Origin: an uncultured Coriobacteriaceae bacterium
GTDB taxonomy: Bacteria > Actinomycetota > Coriobacteriia > Coriobacteriales > Eggerthellaceae
NCBI GenBank assembly: GCA_949294735.1
Contig: CASFII010000006.1
Span: forward strand, 372,001 to 436,000
DNA: 64,000 bases
Direction of reading: 5' to 3'
Positions 18,840 to 27,900 of the stretch are shown here, in pieces. A program made the position numbers and the translations under genes. The notes beneath the pieces are model-generated. The model did no database searches, had not been told where the DNA came from, and saw only the letters and a list, made by a program, of their open reading frames with translations. Within the stretch, counting starts at the first letter, position 1. The number at the start of each line of letters is the position of its first letter.

Positions 18840-19706
18840 CTAATAGTTTTGTTGGGTCGGCCGGGTAGTCTGCTCCGCACGTTCAAAAGGCATTGGGTCA
18901 TCTTGTCCGCCCCAGAGAGGAATTTCAAATTGCATGGTCCAGTGACCCAATGCGCGTACGGTCATTAAATTCGTAAACACACAAAGCATGATGAGAAAAA
19001 CGACGAACGCACCTACTAAGACCACAGTCAACAGACCCAAAATAATGTTTGCAGCAGTTGTGGTTCCATAGGAAAAAACAACTGCAATGAAAGCCATGAA
19101 AAGCCCGAACAACATCAACGCAAGATAGGCAACTACATTCACGATCAAAGCCAATACAATCGTCATGCCGAAGATGCGCAGAAGACCTTTGAAATCACGG
19201 CGAATCATCTTCCACATTTTCTCTAACTGAAAACCAGCTGAAAGCCTGCCGTAGATACTGGTACGCATGCTGCCCACCCAGCTAAAGAGTTGTGCGAAGA
19301 AGAACGCACCAATGCACACCAGCGTTATCAAAAAGCTCAGAAAACTCGCAATTCCTGCCCCGGAAATGGAGTAGCCACCCACAAACGTAAGAGCAACCCC
19401 GCTCACCCCAAAGAGAGAAATGGCTGCACCCACCACAAAGGGAGCCATCGCAAATACAACGCTAATAACAAGCACGAAAAAGCCGCGTTTGTACAGTTGT
19501 CCATCACGATTCTCAAAAATGCTTTTTGGCATAGGCTGGTGAATACCCCATGCCATATCACGTGCCCAGCCGTAGGCATAACCAAGTGCAACAATAATGC
19601 CAAAAATAGGGATTAGCATAACAAGCGCAAGACGGGCGATAATTCCAAACCACCCTGCCGAATAACGAATATCGTTGTAGGCGCGCTGTAAATAACCCAT
19701 CTGCAT
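18840..19706 (-). CDS. DUF4013 domain membrane protein
   Basis: 288-residue integral membrane protein of unknown function. The opening (GYLQRAYNDIRYSAGWFG, then LGYAYGWARDMAWG) is the DUF4013 pattern, followed by about five further hydrophobic segments. The C-terminal tail is hydrophilic. I choose ATG 19706 (MQMGYL), with AGAGGG 6 nt upstream. Upstream in-frame codons would add a basic 16-residue stretch without a ribosome site. It appears monocistronic. No catalytic motif is seen, and a role in membrane organisation or transport would be speculation. Confidence 0.8.
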   Translation of the reverse strand: MQMGYLQRAYNDIRYSAGWFGIIARLALVMLIPIFGIIVALGYAYGWARDMAWGIHQPMPKSIFENRDGQLYKRGFFVLVISVVFAMAPFVVGAAISLFGVSGVALTFVGGYSISGAGIASFLSFLITLVCIGAFFFAQLFSWVGSMRTSIYGRLSAGFQLEKMWKMIRRDFKGLLRIFGMTIVLALIVNVVAYLALMLFGLFMAFIAVVFSYGTTTAANIILGLLTVVLVGAFVVFLIMLCVFTNLMTVRALGHWTMQFEIPLWGGQDDPMPFERAEQTTRPTQQNY

Positions 19707-19834
19707 GACGACCCTCTTTCGTATGCATAGAAAAACACGTTTCGGAATGAACATAATCGCAGTTTACCGCCGTAAATGCGAAGTTTTAGCCTAATACAGC
19801 CCTTTGTTTCTTGGCTGTTGCTTTTTTGTTTCAA

Positions 19835-19869
19835 TCAACAAACAAAAGGGGCTGCCCGAAGACAGCCCC
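19835..19869 (-). terminator. Terminator after rplL
   Basis: 7-bp GC-rich stem (19848-19854 with 19863-19869) with 8-nt loop, followed on the minus strand by TTTTGTTTGTTG. It ends the rplJ-rplL transcript 25 bp after the rplL stop. Confidence 0.85.
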
Positions 19870-19893
19870 CGTAAAGCAACACTATAAGAAGAG

Positions 19894-20268
19894 TTACTTC
19901 AAGGTAACAGCAGCACCTGCTTCTTCCAGCTTAGCCTTGATTTCTTCAGCCTTGTCCTTAGCAACACCTTCCTGGATAGCCTTAGGAGCAGATTCAACAG
20001 CTTCCTTAGCTTCCTTCAGACCAAGACCGGTGATCTCACGAACAACCTTGATAACAGCAATCTTGTTGTCACCAAAGCCTTCGAGAACAACGTCAAAGTC
20101 GGTCTTTTCTTCAGCAGCAGCTTCAGCAGCAGCCGGTGCAGCAGCTACAGCAACAGGAGCAGCAGCGGATACACCAAATACTTCTTCGAGTTCCTTAACC
20201 AGTTCGGAGAGTTCCAGAGCCGGCATTTCCTTCAGAGCTTCAATAATTTCTTCGCGAGTAACAGCCAT
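19894..20268 (-). CDS. rplL: 50S ribosomal protein L7/L12
   Basis: 124-residue stalk protein that recruits translational GTPases. The N-terminal dimerisation/L10-binding helices are followed by an Ala-rich hinge (~36-55) and the globular C-terminal domain with [16 protein letters not shown]. It is 119 bp downstream of rplJ in the usual order. Ribosome site AGGGAAG precedes ATG 20268. Confidence 0.98.
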   Translation of the reverse strand: MAVTREEIIEALKEMPALELSELVKELEEVFGVSAAAPVAVAAAPAAAEAAAEEKTDFDVVLEGFGDNKIAVIKVVREITGLGLKEAKEAVESAPKAIQEGVAKDKAEEIKAKLEEAGAAVTLK

Positions 20269-20387
20269 TGTTACTTCCCTTTCTATTCGGTGGCATTATT
20301 GCCGAGTTTTTCATACAACGCCGCGTTATGCAGCACAATTTCTTTTTGTTGTGCAAGCCCTTTTACTAGGCAGCACACTGCCGCATC

Positions 20388-20909
20388 TTAAGCGGCGCTC
20401 TTTTGGTCGGCGATAGCCTGCGCGCAGCGGGCGAACGCTTCCATAGGACCATTGAGAACACGTACGGTTTTGACCAACGGATTCGAAATGGTACCAAGCA
20501 GTTTGGCGATAAGCTCTTCGCGGGAAGGCAGAGCAGCGATAGCTTCTACCTGTGCAGCGTCAACGAACATACCGTCCATCATGCCACCCTTGATGACCAG
20601 GTTCTGATTCTTCTTCGCAAATTCCTTAATGGCCTTAGCAGAAGCAACCGGATCAGCAGCAGCAAAAATGAATGCAGAAGGACCTTCCAGGACAGCGTCC
20701 ATGTTCGGCAATTCCATTTCTTCCAAAGCAATGTGCATGATGGTGTTCTTGTACACCTTCATGGTTGCTTCAGCATTGCGAATGTCGTTACGGAGAGCCT
20801 GAACTTCCTTCACTGTCAGACCGCGATAGTCAACTACCCATACGGCAGTAACATCTTGCAAGTCAGCCTTAACAGCTTCGAGCATTGCTTGGTTTTGAGC
20901 GTTTGGCAT
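20388..20909 (-). CDS. rplJ: 50S ribosomal protein L10
   Basis: 173-residue protein that anchors L7/L12 dimers to the ribosome. VVDYRGLTVKEVQALRNDIR and YKNTIMHIAL in the N-terminal half are the 23S rRNA-binding segment, and the C-terminal helix carries L12 sites. A perfect AAAGGAGGT precedes ATG 20909. Expression is controlled by the L10 leader and attenuator upstream (20966-21078), expected to bind the L10-L12 complex. No rpoB or rplA follows or precedes directly. Confidence 0.98.
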   Translation of the reverse strand: MPNAQNQAMLEAVKADLQDVTAVWVVDYRGLTVKEVQALRNDIRNAEATMKVYKNTIMHIALEEMELPNMDAVLEGPSAFIFAAADPVASAKAIKEFAKKNQNLVIKGGMMDGMFVDAAQVEAIAALPSREELIAKLLGTISNPLVKTVRVLNGPMEAFARCAQAIADQKSAA

Positions 20910-20965
20910 AATACACCTCCTTTTCTTTATTCCGCGTCCCGCCCCAAGTTGGGTGAGTCGCCATA

Positions 20966-21078
20966 AAGAAAAGCGACCCCCGCGTCATTAAGACAGCAGG
21001 GGTCGATAAGGCAAACATCTACGACCACCTCGGCGGGCAGCGCTCAAGCGCCATTAAACCTTTCGGTACCTGCTGTCT
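20966..21078 (-). ncRNA. Ribosomal protein L10 leader with attenuator terminator
   Basis: On the minus strand AGACAGCAGGT (21078-21068) pairs with CCTGCTGTCT (21000-20991), enclosing the conserved internal segments of the L10 leader. A competing hairpin pairs 21005-20999 with 20980-20974 and is followed by CTTTTCTTT, an intrinsic terminator. Its 5' strand overlaps the closing stem of the leader, so the two folds exclude each other. This is classic attenuation: ligand (L10-L12) binding versus read-through is inferred from the family. Confidence 0.88.
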
Positions 21079-21127
21079 ATGGCAGCGGAACTATTTGTAT
21101 TCCATGCTACAAAAATGCAGCCTGATT

Positions 21128-21155
21128 ATTATAGGTCACCCTCATCCAGAGTCAA
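21128..21155 (-). promoter_or_regulatory. rplJ-rplL promoter
   Basis: Minus strand -35 TTGACT (21155-21150), 16-nt spacer, -10 TATAAT (21133-21128). Transcription would begin near 21121, about 40 nt before the L10 leader stem. The -35 overlaps the end of the terminator of the upstream gene. Confidence 0.8.
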
Positions 21156-21194
21156 GCAAAGAGCACCTGCGAATACGAGGATTCACAGGTGCTC
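21156..21194 (-). terminator. Terminator after the 661-residue membrane protein gene
   Basis: 9-bp outer stem (21161-21169 with 21186-21194) plus a 4-bp inner stem (GAAT/ATTC), followed on the minus strand by TTTGCTTG. The T-tract is short, so termination efficiency is uncertain. Confidence 0.6.
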
Positions 21195-21233
21195 CATACG
21201 AAAGCTTTACGAACAGCTCAGCGCGATAGTATC

Positions 21234-23219
21234 TTACGCCGTTCCCGCTGCAGCTGCAGCATCGGCGGCGGCTGCATCAGAGGCGGTGTCCCCTGTAGGA
21301 GCGGCATCCGCTACGTCGTAGTCGTAGGTTTCAATGCCCTCAAAACGCTGAACAACCTTGGCGCCTGTTTCGCCGTCATCCACGTAGGCAAACTTAATGG
21401 TATCGCCCGGTTGGAAGCGAACAATGTCCATCAAATCAGGCAGCGCAAAGTCATATACATTGTCGTCCTTTTCCAAGGTGACATAGAAGTGAGAATTGCC
21501 GCCCACCACTGCCTGCGTCATAACCGAAATGATGCCTTGCGCACTTACCGTCTCAATGGCTTCCGTTGCGGTTTCAATGCCATTTGACGCCAGCAATTCC
21601 AGATATGCTTCCTGGCAAGCAGCTACCGTGCTGCCCGTCGCTACATTTTGGTAACTCTGGATATCAACCATTGCAAACATCTTTACCAAGCCCGCGCCGT
21701 CTTTCAGCGCCATGAAATAGGTCGGTCGGTCGGCAACATTGATGAGTAGCGGGAAGGTGGAGGTGTAGCGTAAATTCTGTACCTGGCCTTCAGCAGAACC
21801 CATTGCCGATGTTTCGGTAGCACCTGAGATTTCGTAATAGTGCGATTCGGCCGTACGCTGATTAATGAGTACAAAGCCCACAATGGAGTTGTCGGCAGTT
21901 GCCGAGGTAACACCTGTGTATACCCATACATCGTCGTCTTTTGCAATGTAGTTGTACCCTACCTGGTCATTGGTGCCAGGAGTGGTTTGCACCACGCCCT
22001 CCTGACCCAGGAAGGAGTTCAGCCAGCCGTTCTTGTAGGCACCGCTCCAGTTGTACTGCTGAATAAGCAGTTCTGCTGGATATGCACGGTCAACCCATTG
22101 CGGACAGTCTTCAATAGCCAAATCCTGGCATTCGCCCGTGGTTGCATTGCAGAGAACAACGCGGCTAATAGTAGTGCCACCAAACAAGCCGATAGTACGT
22201 TCCTGAACAGGGCAAATCCACCATGGTTGACCATTGTCGTCAATTTCAAACGACTTTTCATCAAACATATAGAAGGGGTACTTCAGCTGCACGTGGCGGT
22301 CGATATTGCGCACCAACGGTTCAGATTCTGAATAGTGAATAGGATTATCATCCAAACGAACAATCTGAGCTTCCTGAGTGGTCATATCTACCATCGCATA
22401 AGCAGGAATACCAGCTTCGCGGTTGGTCCACCACTTAAACAGGTCAGCATAGAGAAGCGGGCTCACGCGAACCGGTTTGCTCTGATAGTTAATCTGGCTA
22501 TACAACGAAGACACTTCAAACTGGCTTACGTATTCAGGAATAGAACCCATTTCGCGGTTACCAAGCAAAATTGCAGAGCTGCGGTCGATAATGGGGATTT
22601 CTGAATAATCTACCTGCTGAATATCTTCGGTGAAATCATTTGTTTCCGTCTGCAGGACGTTTGCGTACTTTTCTGCATTGCCCGGGAAGAACGAAAGCGA
22701 AGCCACTGCCCCTAATACGCCCACAAGCGCAATAGCGACAGGAATATATGAAGCAAACTTGAAAGTTTTTGCCTTCGATTCGTTCTGCTCTACCTTTGAG
22801 GTTCCTACGCTGTAGTTCTTGCTACGCGTCGAAAGCACCAGGTAAGTGGGAAGCAAAATGAAAATAACAACAAACATCCAGGTATCAACCGAATGAATAT
22901 TGATAGGTGGATGGAACCACCAATACGCTGCCAACAAAATAATAATCAGCAAAATGACGCCAATAACAATGGCGCGTTTGCCCATTGAACGCATCTTATC
23001 CGCAAAGGGAATTTCAACATGAGGAATACCCGAGCCGCCAAAACCACCGCGGCCTCCGTTTCCTCCCTTGCCGCTACGACGGGAGTTTTCTCCCGAAGTG
23101 CTAGCATCTTCGGTTGCATCTTCAACCGTAAAGTCTGCGGGGGCAGCACTTGTGAAGTCAAACCCGCTTGAACGGCGAAGCGCCTCAAGCAAGGCTTCAA
23201 TGCCAGATTGTTGTGCCAT
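21234..23219 (-). CDS. Uncharacterised membrane protein with large extracytoplasmic domain
   Basis: 661 residues; I do not recognise a named family. Residues 1-75 are hydrophilic with a Gly-rich patch (GNGGRGGFGGSG). Three membrane segments follow (~82-102, ~112-130, ~155-178). Residues ~185-640 are a soluble, acidic domain rich in Trp/Tyr with two Cys-containing stretches (WWICPVQERTIGLFGG, LCNATTGECQDLAIEDC). The later segment LINVADRPTYFMALKDGAGLVKMFAMVDIQSYQ looks like a repeated beta-rich module. The end is Ala/Asp-rich low complexity. The GAGGAGG site before ATG 23219 is strong. Monocistronic, with terminator at 21156-21194. A surface or envelope role fits the topology, but no function can be assigned. 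Confidence 0.75.
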   Translation of the reverse strand: MAQQSGIEALLEALRRSSGFDFTSAAPADFTVEDATEDASTSGENSRRSGKGGNGGRGGFGGSGIPHVEIPFADKMRSMGKRAIVIGVILLIIILLAAYWWFHPPINIHSVDTWMFVVIFILLPTYLVLSTRSKNYSVGTSKVEQNESKAKTFKFASYIPVAIALVGVLGAVASLSFFPGNAEKYANVLQTETNDFTEDIQQVDYSEIPIIDRSSAILLGNREMGSIPEYVSQFEVSSLYSQINYQSKPVRVSPLLYADLFKWWTNREAGIPAYAMVDMTTQEAQIVRLDDNPIHYSESEPLVRNIDRHVQLKYPFYMFDEKSFEIDDNGQPWWICPVQERTIGLFGGTTISRVVLCNATTGECQDLAIEDCPQWVDRAYPAELLIQQYNWSGAYKNGWLNSFLGQEGVVQTTPGTNDQVGYNYIAKDDDVWVYTGVTSATADNSIVGFVLINQRTAESHYYEISGATETSAMGSAEGQVQNLRYTSTFPLLINVADRPTYFMALKDGAGLVKMFAMVDIQSYQNVATGSTVAACQEAYLELLASNGIETATEAIETVSAQGIISVMTQAVVGGNSHFYVTLEKDDNVYDFALPDLMDIVRFQPGDTIKFAYVDDGETGAKVVQRFEGIETYDYDVADAAPTGDTASDAAAADAAAAAGTA

Positions 23220-23378
23220 GATCCTCCTCTTTTCAAAATAGCAACTTGGCTACTATACACTAATACACGCCTAATTAAGGGGCGCTTACCTGTCCTGTCA
23301 TCTGTTTGACAACTCTAGCGCTGAAGTTAAGTGCTTGCTCCTTCATTTTGACGCATCAGGCGCCCCTTCAGAACAACT

Positions 23379-23468
23379 AAAGCTGCACCTAGTTGCAAAG
23401 CTGCACCTAGTTGCAAAGCTGCACCTAGCCGTAAAGCTACGCCTAGCCATAAAGCTGCATCTAGTTGG
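23379..23468. repeat. Five tandem 18-bp repeats
   Basis: Units start at 23379, 23397, 23415, 23433 and 23451. The consensus is AAAGCTGCACCTAGTTGC: the first two copies are identical and the last three differ at a few positions. Each unit contains the near-palindrome GCACCTAGTTGC. The last unit overlaps the acnA stop codon region (23461-23463). There are no spacers, so this is not a CRISPR array. Confidence 0.9.
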
Positions 23469-26133
23469 CAAGAAGCTGCTGCAGCACGTAGGGCAAAATA
23501 CCACCCTGACGAACATAGGCCAATTCGGTTGGCGTATCGATTCGTATAACCATCTCAAAGGAGAGCGTTTCACCTTGTGGAGTTTGGGCACTCACGCGTA
23601 CATACTGGGGCAACGCGTCAAACGCGGCCTCCTGTGTTTCGTGCGTTGCATCAAAATTTAGTCCTTCGAAGGAAAAAACTTCCTCTCCGGTAAGACCCAA
23701 CGATTCAGCGCTTTCGCCTTCTTTGAATTGCAGAGGCACAATGCCCATGCCAATTAAGTTACTTCGATGTATACGTTCGAAACTTTCAGCAAGTACCGCG
23801 CGTACCCCCAGTAAACGTTGACCTTTTGCTGCCCAGTCGCGAGAAGACCCGCTTCCATACATTTTTCCCGCAAGAACAATAAGCGGAATCCCTGCTTGCT
23901 GATAATGCATAGCAGCATCAAACATCAAAGTGGTTTCGCCTGACAAGAAATCCTTTGTCCAGGCAGCCTTTTTGCCGGCTGCAAGCTTATTTTGCAGCTT
24001 TACGTTTGCAAACGTTCCGCGCATCATAACTTCATGATTACCACGACGCGCGCCATAACTGTGCAGCGCATCAGGAGTTACTCCACAACTTTCCAGATAC
24101 TGAGCTGCCGCAGAGTCAGGCGCAATGGAGCCTGCCGGAGAAATGTGGTCAGTCGTAATAAAATCGCCTAGATATGCCAGAACGCGAGCACCCTGAAGCT
24201 TCTTACTGCTTGCAATACACTCCGCCTCATCCACAAAGGGTGGGCGGCGCACATAGGTAGAAGATTCATTCCATGCAAAGGTATCGCTGGTGTTTGCGTG
24301 CAGGTTTTCCCAGCTAGTGCTGCCGGTATACAAGGTTTGCGCTGCCTGCGTATACAGGTCTGCTTGCAAATAACGCTGAAGAACACTGGCAACTTCGTCA
24401 TTTGTAGGAAGTAAATCAGTCAGGTACACTTCGTTGCCCTGCGCATCTGTCCCCACTGGCTCATTCAATGGGTCAAAATCCATGGTGCCAACCAAAGAAT
24501 ATGCCACCACTACCGCAGGCGCAGCTAAATAGTTCTGAGCGATGTCAGGAGAAATGCGCCCTTCAAAATTTCTGTTCCCAGAAAGAATACTGGTAAGCTC
24601 TATTTTTTCTTTAACAGGCTGAAGCACTTCGGGGATAGCGCCTGAATTACCAATGCAGGTCATACAGCCAAAGCCGCAAGTATAAAAGCCAAGACTTTGC
24701 AAAGCCTCCAGCAAACCAGCCTGCTGTAAAAGCGTTTCAGTTGCGTGACTTCCTGGAGCAAAGACTGTCTTCACCCACGGTTTCGGGCGCAAACCTTTTT
24801 CAAGTGCCCTTTTTGCGAGCATGCCTGCTGCTACCATCATGGCAGGGTCGGTTGCGGTAGTGCAGCTCGTAACTGCCGCCATTGCAATAGTTCCCTGCCC
24901 CACTTCATAGGTTGCGCCTGCTATTTCAATAGTTTCAGCAAGATTGTTCACCAAATTGCGCTCAGTGCATATTTCCTGGAAACGTTTCTTTGCCTGACTT
25001 AAGGCGATACGGTCATGAGGCTTAGAAGGACCCGCTAGACTGGGCTCCACACCAGAAAGGTTGAATTCGATAACCTCAGCATACGTGCGATGTTCGCCCG
25101 TATCACCTGGTTCGTTCCACATGCCTTGTTTTCGAGCGTATGCCTCAACCAACGCAAGGTGATCTTCAGAGCGACCCGTCAGACGCAGAAACTCCAGTAC
25201 CTTTTCATCAACAGGAAACAGGGTGCAGGTGCATCCGTATTCAGGTGTCATGTTGGCAATGCAAGCACGTTGTGTGGCGGACAGGTTTTCAACCCCTTCA
25301 CCAAAGCACTCAACATAGGCGCCAACCGCGCCTCGCGCACGCAAAAGCTGCGCAAAGCTTAAAGCCACATCCATAGCCGAAACCTGTGGCTGCAGAGTTC
25401 CTGTTACGTGAATACCAATTACTTTCGGAACAAGAGTAGTAATAGGCTGGCCCAGTGCAGCAGCTTCTGTTTCAATGCCGCCCACACCCCAACCAAGCAC
25501 GCCGATACCATTAGCAGTGGTGGTGTGACTATCGGTACCCACCAGGGTATCGAAGTACACAAGCGGTGCTTCCGTTTCTTCAGGCAGCATATGAACCACT
25601 GAAGCAAAATTTTCAATATTGAGCTGATGACAAATGCCCACGCCTGGGGGAACAATTCGAACCTTTTCGAACGAATTTTGCGCCCACTTCAAAAACTCAA
25701 ACCGTTCAGTATTGCGCGAAAACTCCAAGTCTTCGTTCGTTTGCAAGGCGGATGCACAACCTGCTTCATCCGCAATTACCGAATGATCAATAACCAAGTC
25801 GCAAGGAATATGGGGATTGATGTTTTGAGGATCTCCGCCTTTTTGCTCAAACGCTTCACGCATGGAAGCAAAGTCGGTAAAAACCGGAACGCCCGTTAAA
25901 TCCTGAAACAATACGCGCGCAGGTGAAAATTCAATTTCTTCTCCCTGCTCTCCTGCGTTGCCTGCTTTAACAATGCGATTTGCGAGTTCTTGCGCCTGTT
26001 CTTCGCTTGAAGCATTGCGTAAAACATTTTCGAGCAACACGCGCAATGCATACGGAAGCGAATCAGAACCTTCGATAGTAGAAATGGGATAGTAAGAATA
26101 GGTTTTGTTACCTACCGTAAGAAATTGCTTCAA
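23461..26133 (-). CDS. acnA: Aconitate hydratase (AcnA/IRP type)
   Basis: 890-residue cytosolic enzyme isomerising citrate to isocitrate. [4Fe-4S] ligand motifs are SCTTATDP and FGCMTCIGNSG. VGTDSHTT and the C-terminal swivel domain signature (GKMYGSGSSRDWAAKG) are also present. Full length matches the AcnA family. The gene overlaps icd by 4 bp (ATGA), so the two are translationally coupled. Together they catalyse citrate to 2-oxoglutarate, probably for glutamate synthesis in an incomplete TCA pathway. No citrate synthase gene is in the window. The last codons overlap an 18-bp tandem repeat array. Confidence 0.96.
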   Translation of the reverse strand: MKQFLTVGNKTYSYYPISTIEGSDSLPYALRVLLENVLRNASSEEQAQELANRIVKAGNAGEQGEEIEFSPARVLFQDLTGVPVFTDFASMREAFEQKGGDPQNINPHIPCDLVIDHSVIADEAGCASALQTNEDLEFSRNTERFEFLKWAQNSFEKVRIVPPGVGICHQLNIENFASVVHMLPEETEAPLVYFDTLVGTDSHTTTANGIGVLGWGVGGIETEAAALGQPITTLVPKVIGIHVTGTLQPQVSAMDVALSFAQLLRARGAVGAYVECFGEGVENLSATQRACIANMTPEYGCTCTLFPVDEKVLEFLRLTGRSEDHLALVEAYARKQGMWNEPGDTGEHRTYAEVIEFNLSGVEPSLAGPSKPHDRIALSQAKKRFQEICTERNLVNNLAETIEIAGATYEVGQGTIAMAAVTSCTTATDPAMMVAAGMLAKRALEKGLRPKPWVKTVFAPGSHATETLLQQAGLLEALQSLGFYTCGFGCMTCIGNSGAIPEVLQPVKEKIELTSILSGNRNFEGRISPDIAQNYLAAPAVVVAYSLVGTMDFDPLNEPVGTDAQGNEVYLTDLLPTNDEVASVLQRYLQADLYTQAAQTLYTGSTSWENLHANTSDTFAWNESSTYVRRPPFVDEAECIASSKKLQGARVLAYLGDFITTDHISPAGSIAPDSAAAQYLESCGVTPDALHSYGARRGNHEVMMRGTFANVKLQNKLAAGKKAAWTKDFLSGETTLMFDAAMHYQQAGIPLIVLAGKMYGSGSSRDWAAKGQRLLGVRAVLAESFERIHRSNLIGMGIVPLQFKEGESAESLGLTGEEVFSFEGLNFDATHETQEAAFDALPQYVRVSAQTPQGETLSFEMVIRIDTPTELAYVRQGGILPYVLQQLLAN

Positions 26134-27242
26134 AGCGTTTCCTTTCGTTTCAGTTCTTCCACAAGCGCGTCGGTAAACTCAGTACAGGTTGCAGGATTGG
26201 CGTTCTCTGTCTGCTCCAAACCTACTTTGCGAATGTCTGCAGTCACGTGTTCGCCACGAGAATACACCGCTTGCACCGCATCATAGATACGATTAGCCGC
26301 TTCATGTTCCCCTAAGTGATCAAGCATCATAGCGGCCGACAAAATCTCAGCCGTAGGGTTTGCCTTGTTTTGTCCTGCAATGTCAGGTGCAGACCCGTGA
26401 ACCGCTTCAAATACGGCGTAGTCTTTTCCTATGTTTGCACCAGGAGCCAGCCCGAGCCCCCCAATAAGCCCTGCCGCCAAATCACTTGCAATGTCTCCGT
26501 ATAAATTAGGAAGTACCACTACGTCAAATTGCGCAGGATTCATAACCATATTCATACAAAACGCATCCACAATACGTTCTTCAAATTCAACTCTGCCAGC
26601 ATATTCAGCCGCCACATCGCGAGCCACCTGTAGATACAGGCCATCGGAATACTTCATGATGTTTGCTTTGTGAACTGCGGTTACCTTATGACGCCCATGC
26701 TCTAAGGCATACTCAAAAGCGTACCGAACAATATTTTCTGAAGCAGTCACGGAAATACTCTTAATGGAAAAACCCGCATTGTGAGGAAGCTTGCCAACGC
26801 CTTCTTCTTCACACAGCGCTATAAGCTTTTTGGCTCCTTCGCTTCCCCGTTCAAATTCAATACCAGCGTAGAGCCCTTCTGTGTTTTCTCGGATGATAAC
26901 CAGGTCAACACCCTCATAGCGCGCACCCGTTCCTGGAAGGGAAAAAATAGGACGAACGTTAGCGTAGAGGGAAAGCTCTTTACGCAGCGCCACGTTGACA
27001 CTTCGAAAACCCGTGCCAACAGGTGTGGTCACTGGACCTTTGATAGCAACTTTATTGCGCTTGATGGCTTCCAGCGTGTGAGCAGGTAAAGGTGTCCCGA
27101 ACTCTTCGATGCACGCAGCACCCGCTGGAACTTCTTCCCACAAAATATCTGCTCCGCTTGCTTCTACCACGCGCTTCATGGCAGCAGAGGTTTCTGGACC
27201 AATGCCATCGCCTGGAATAAGCGTTACGATATGTTGTGTCAT
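26130..27242 (-). CDS. icd: Isocitrate dehydrogenase, NAD-type
   Basis: 370-residue beta-decarboxylating dehydrogenase giving 2-oxoglutarate. It has the opening LIPGDGIGPETSAAM, the substrate segment RENTEGLYAGIE, metal-binding LYGDIASDLAAGLIGGLG and EAVHGSAPDIAGQNKANPTA. Size and motifs fit the short NAD-dependent isocitrate dehydrogenases; homoisocitrate or isopropylmalate dehydrogenase is less likely given the acnA partner. Start ATG 27242 has AAGGGGGA upstream. An in-frame codon further upstream lies inside a terminator and is rejected. Only ~20 nt separate the terminator of the preceding gene from this start codon. Confidence 0.92.
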   Translation of the reverse strand: MTQHIVTLIPGDGIGPETSAAMKRVVEASGADILWEEVPAGAACIEEFGTPLPAHTLEAIKRNKVAIKGPVTTPVGTGFRSVNVALRKELSLYANVRPIFSLPGTGARYEGVDLVIIRENTEGLYAGIEFERGSEGAKKLIALCEEEGVGKLPHNAGFSIKSISVTASENIVRYAFEYALEHGRHKVTAVHKANIMKYSDGLYLQVARDVAAEYAGRVEFEERIVDAFCMNMVMNPAQFDVVVLPNLYGDIASDLAAGLIGGLGLAPGANIGKDYAVFEAVHGSAPDIAGQNKANPTAEILSAAMMLDHLGEHEAANRIYDAVQAVYSRGEHVTADIRKVGLEQTENANPATCTEFTDALVEELKRKETL

Positions 27243-27257
27243 TGTGCTTCCCCCTTG

Positions 27258-27288
27258 TAAAAACAAAAGCCCCGCACAAAGCGGGGCT
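27258..27288 (-). terminator. Terminator between the helical-repeat gene and icd
   Basis: 8-bp GC stem (27268-27275 with 27281-27288), loop of 5, followed on the minus strand by TTTTGTTTTT. It lies 10 bp after the upstream stop and runs into the icd ribosome binding site. Confidence 0.85.
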
Positions 27289-27297
27289 CCGCTTCAT

Positions 27298-27900
27298 TTA
27301 TGAAACATTTTCAATGATTTGAGCCGCCTTACGCTTGAGCGAACCCTTTGCATTTTCAGAATCAAACTTCATGCGTGCCGCCAATTCTTCTTTTACCGAA
27401 GGAGCAAGCTTACCCGTAGAAAAATTAACAACCGCCAACAGCATGTCGGAAAATTCCAGGTCACCGTGGTAACACTGAATACCTTCATCAATTAAAGGCC
27501 ATGTTTTTTCCGAACGCTTTTCAGTGGTGGCGCCTAATTTGCACAAAAAGCGCATAGCAGAGAGGCGCACTAAGCCGCTTTCTTCGTCAAAGAGCGACGC
27601 TTCAGCGCCAGCAAGCGCCTTGTCGCAGGTGCGCGAATCAATATCCACCAGTTCACAGAGTGCTTCCAGAGATTCCCAGCGCGTTTGCGCTTCTGGGCGA
27701 TTCAGGGCGTCTACCAGCTCGTTGCCATAGGGGGCAATTTTAGAAACATCAGTTTTTGCCACCTGTTCGAACACCTGAGCAGCCGTCATGCGTGAACGAC
27801 GAGAACTGCCCGACAAATCCTCCGCTAAAGAAGCCAGCACCTTTTCATCTTTCAGAGCACGTTCAACCGTTGCCTGAATGTCTGTCTTTGCGTCAGCCAC
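27298..27900 (-). CDS. HEAT/ARM-like helical-repeat protein
   Basis: 200 residues, almost entirely amphipathic helices arranged in ~35-40-residue repeats (AAQVFEQVAKTDVSKIAPYGNELVDAL, WESLEALCELVDID, LVRLSAMRFLCKLG). This suggests a HEAT/ARM solenoid. No catalytic motif or membrane segment is visible, so the likely role is protein binding. It starts at GTG 27900 with AGAGGAACC upstream. The gene appears monocistronic between uvrB (190 bp upstream) and a strong terminator. Confidence 0.75.
   Translation of the reverse strand: MADAKTDIQATVERALKDEKVLASLAEDLSGSSRRSRMTAAQVFEQVAKTDVSKIAPYGNELVDALNRPEAQTRWESLEALCELVDIDSRTCDKALAGAEASLFDEESGLVRLSAMRFLCKLGATTEKRSEKTWPLIDEGIQCYHGDLEFSDMLLAVVNFSTGKLAPSVKEELAARMKFDSENAKGSLKRKAAQIIENVS

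Noticed and set aside
23279..23366. GGGGCGC/GCGCCCC pairing between the membrane-protein gene and acnA
   Set aside because: Only 7 bp separated by 74 nt with no supporting structure or T-run.
23379..23468. CRISPR array
   Set aside because: The repeats are contiguous 18-bp units with no spacers and no cas genes nearby.
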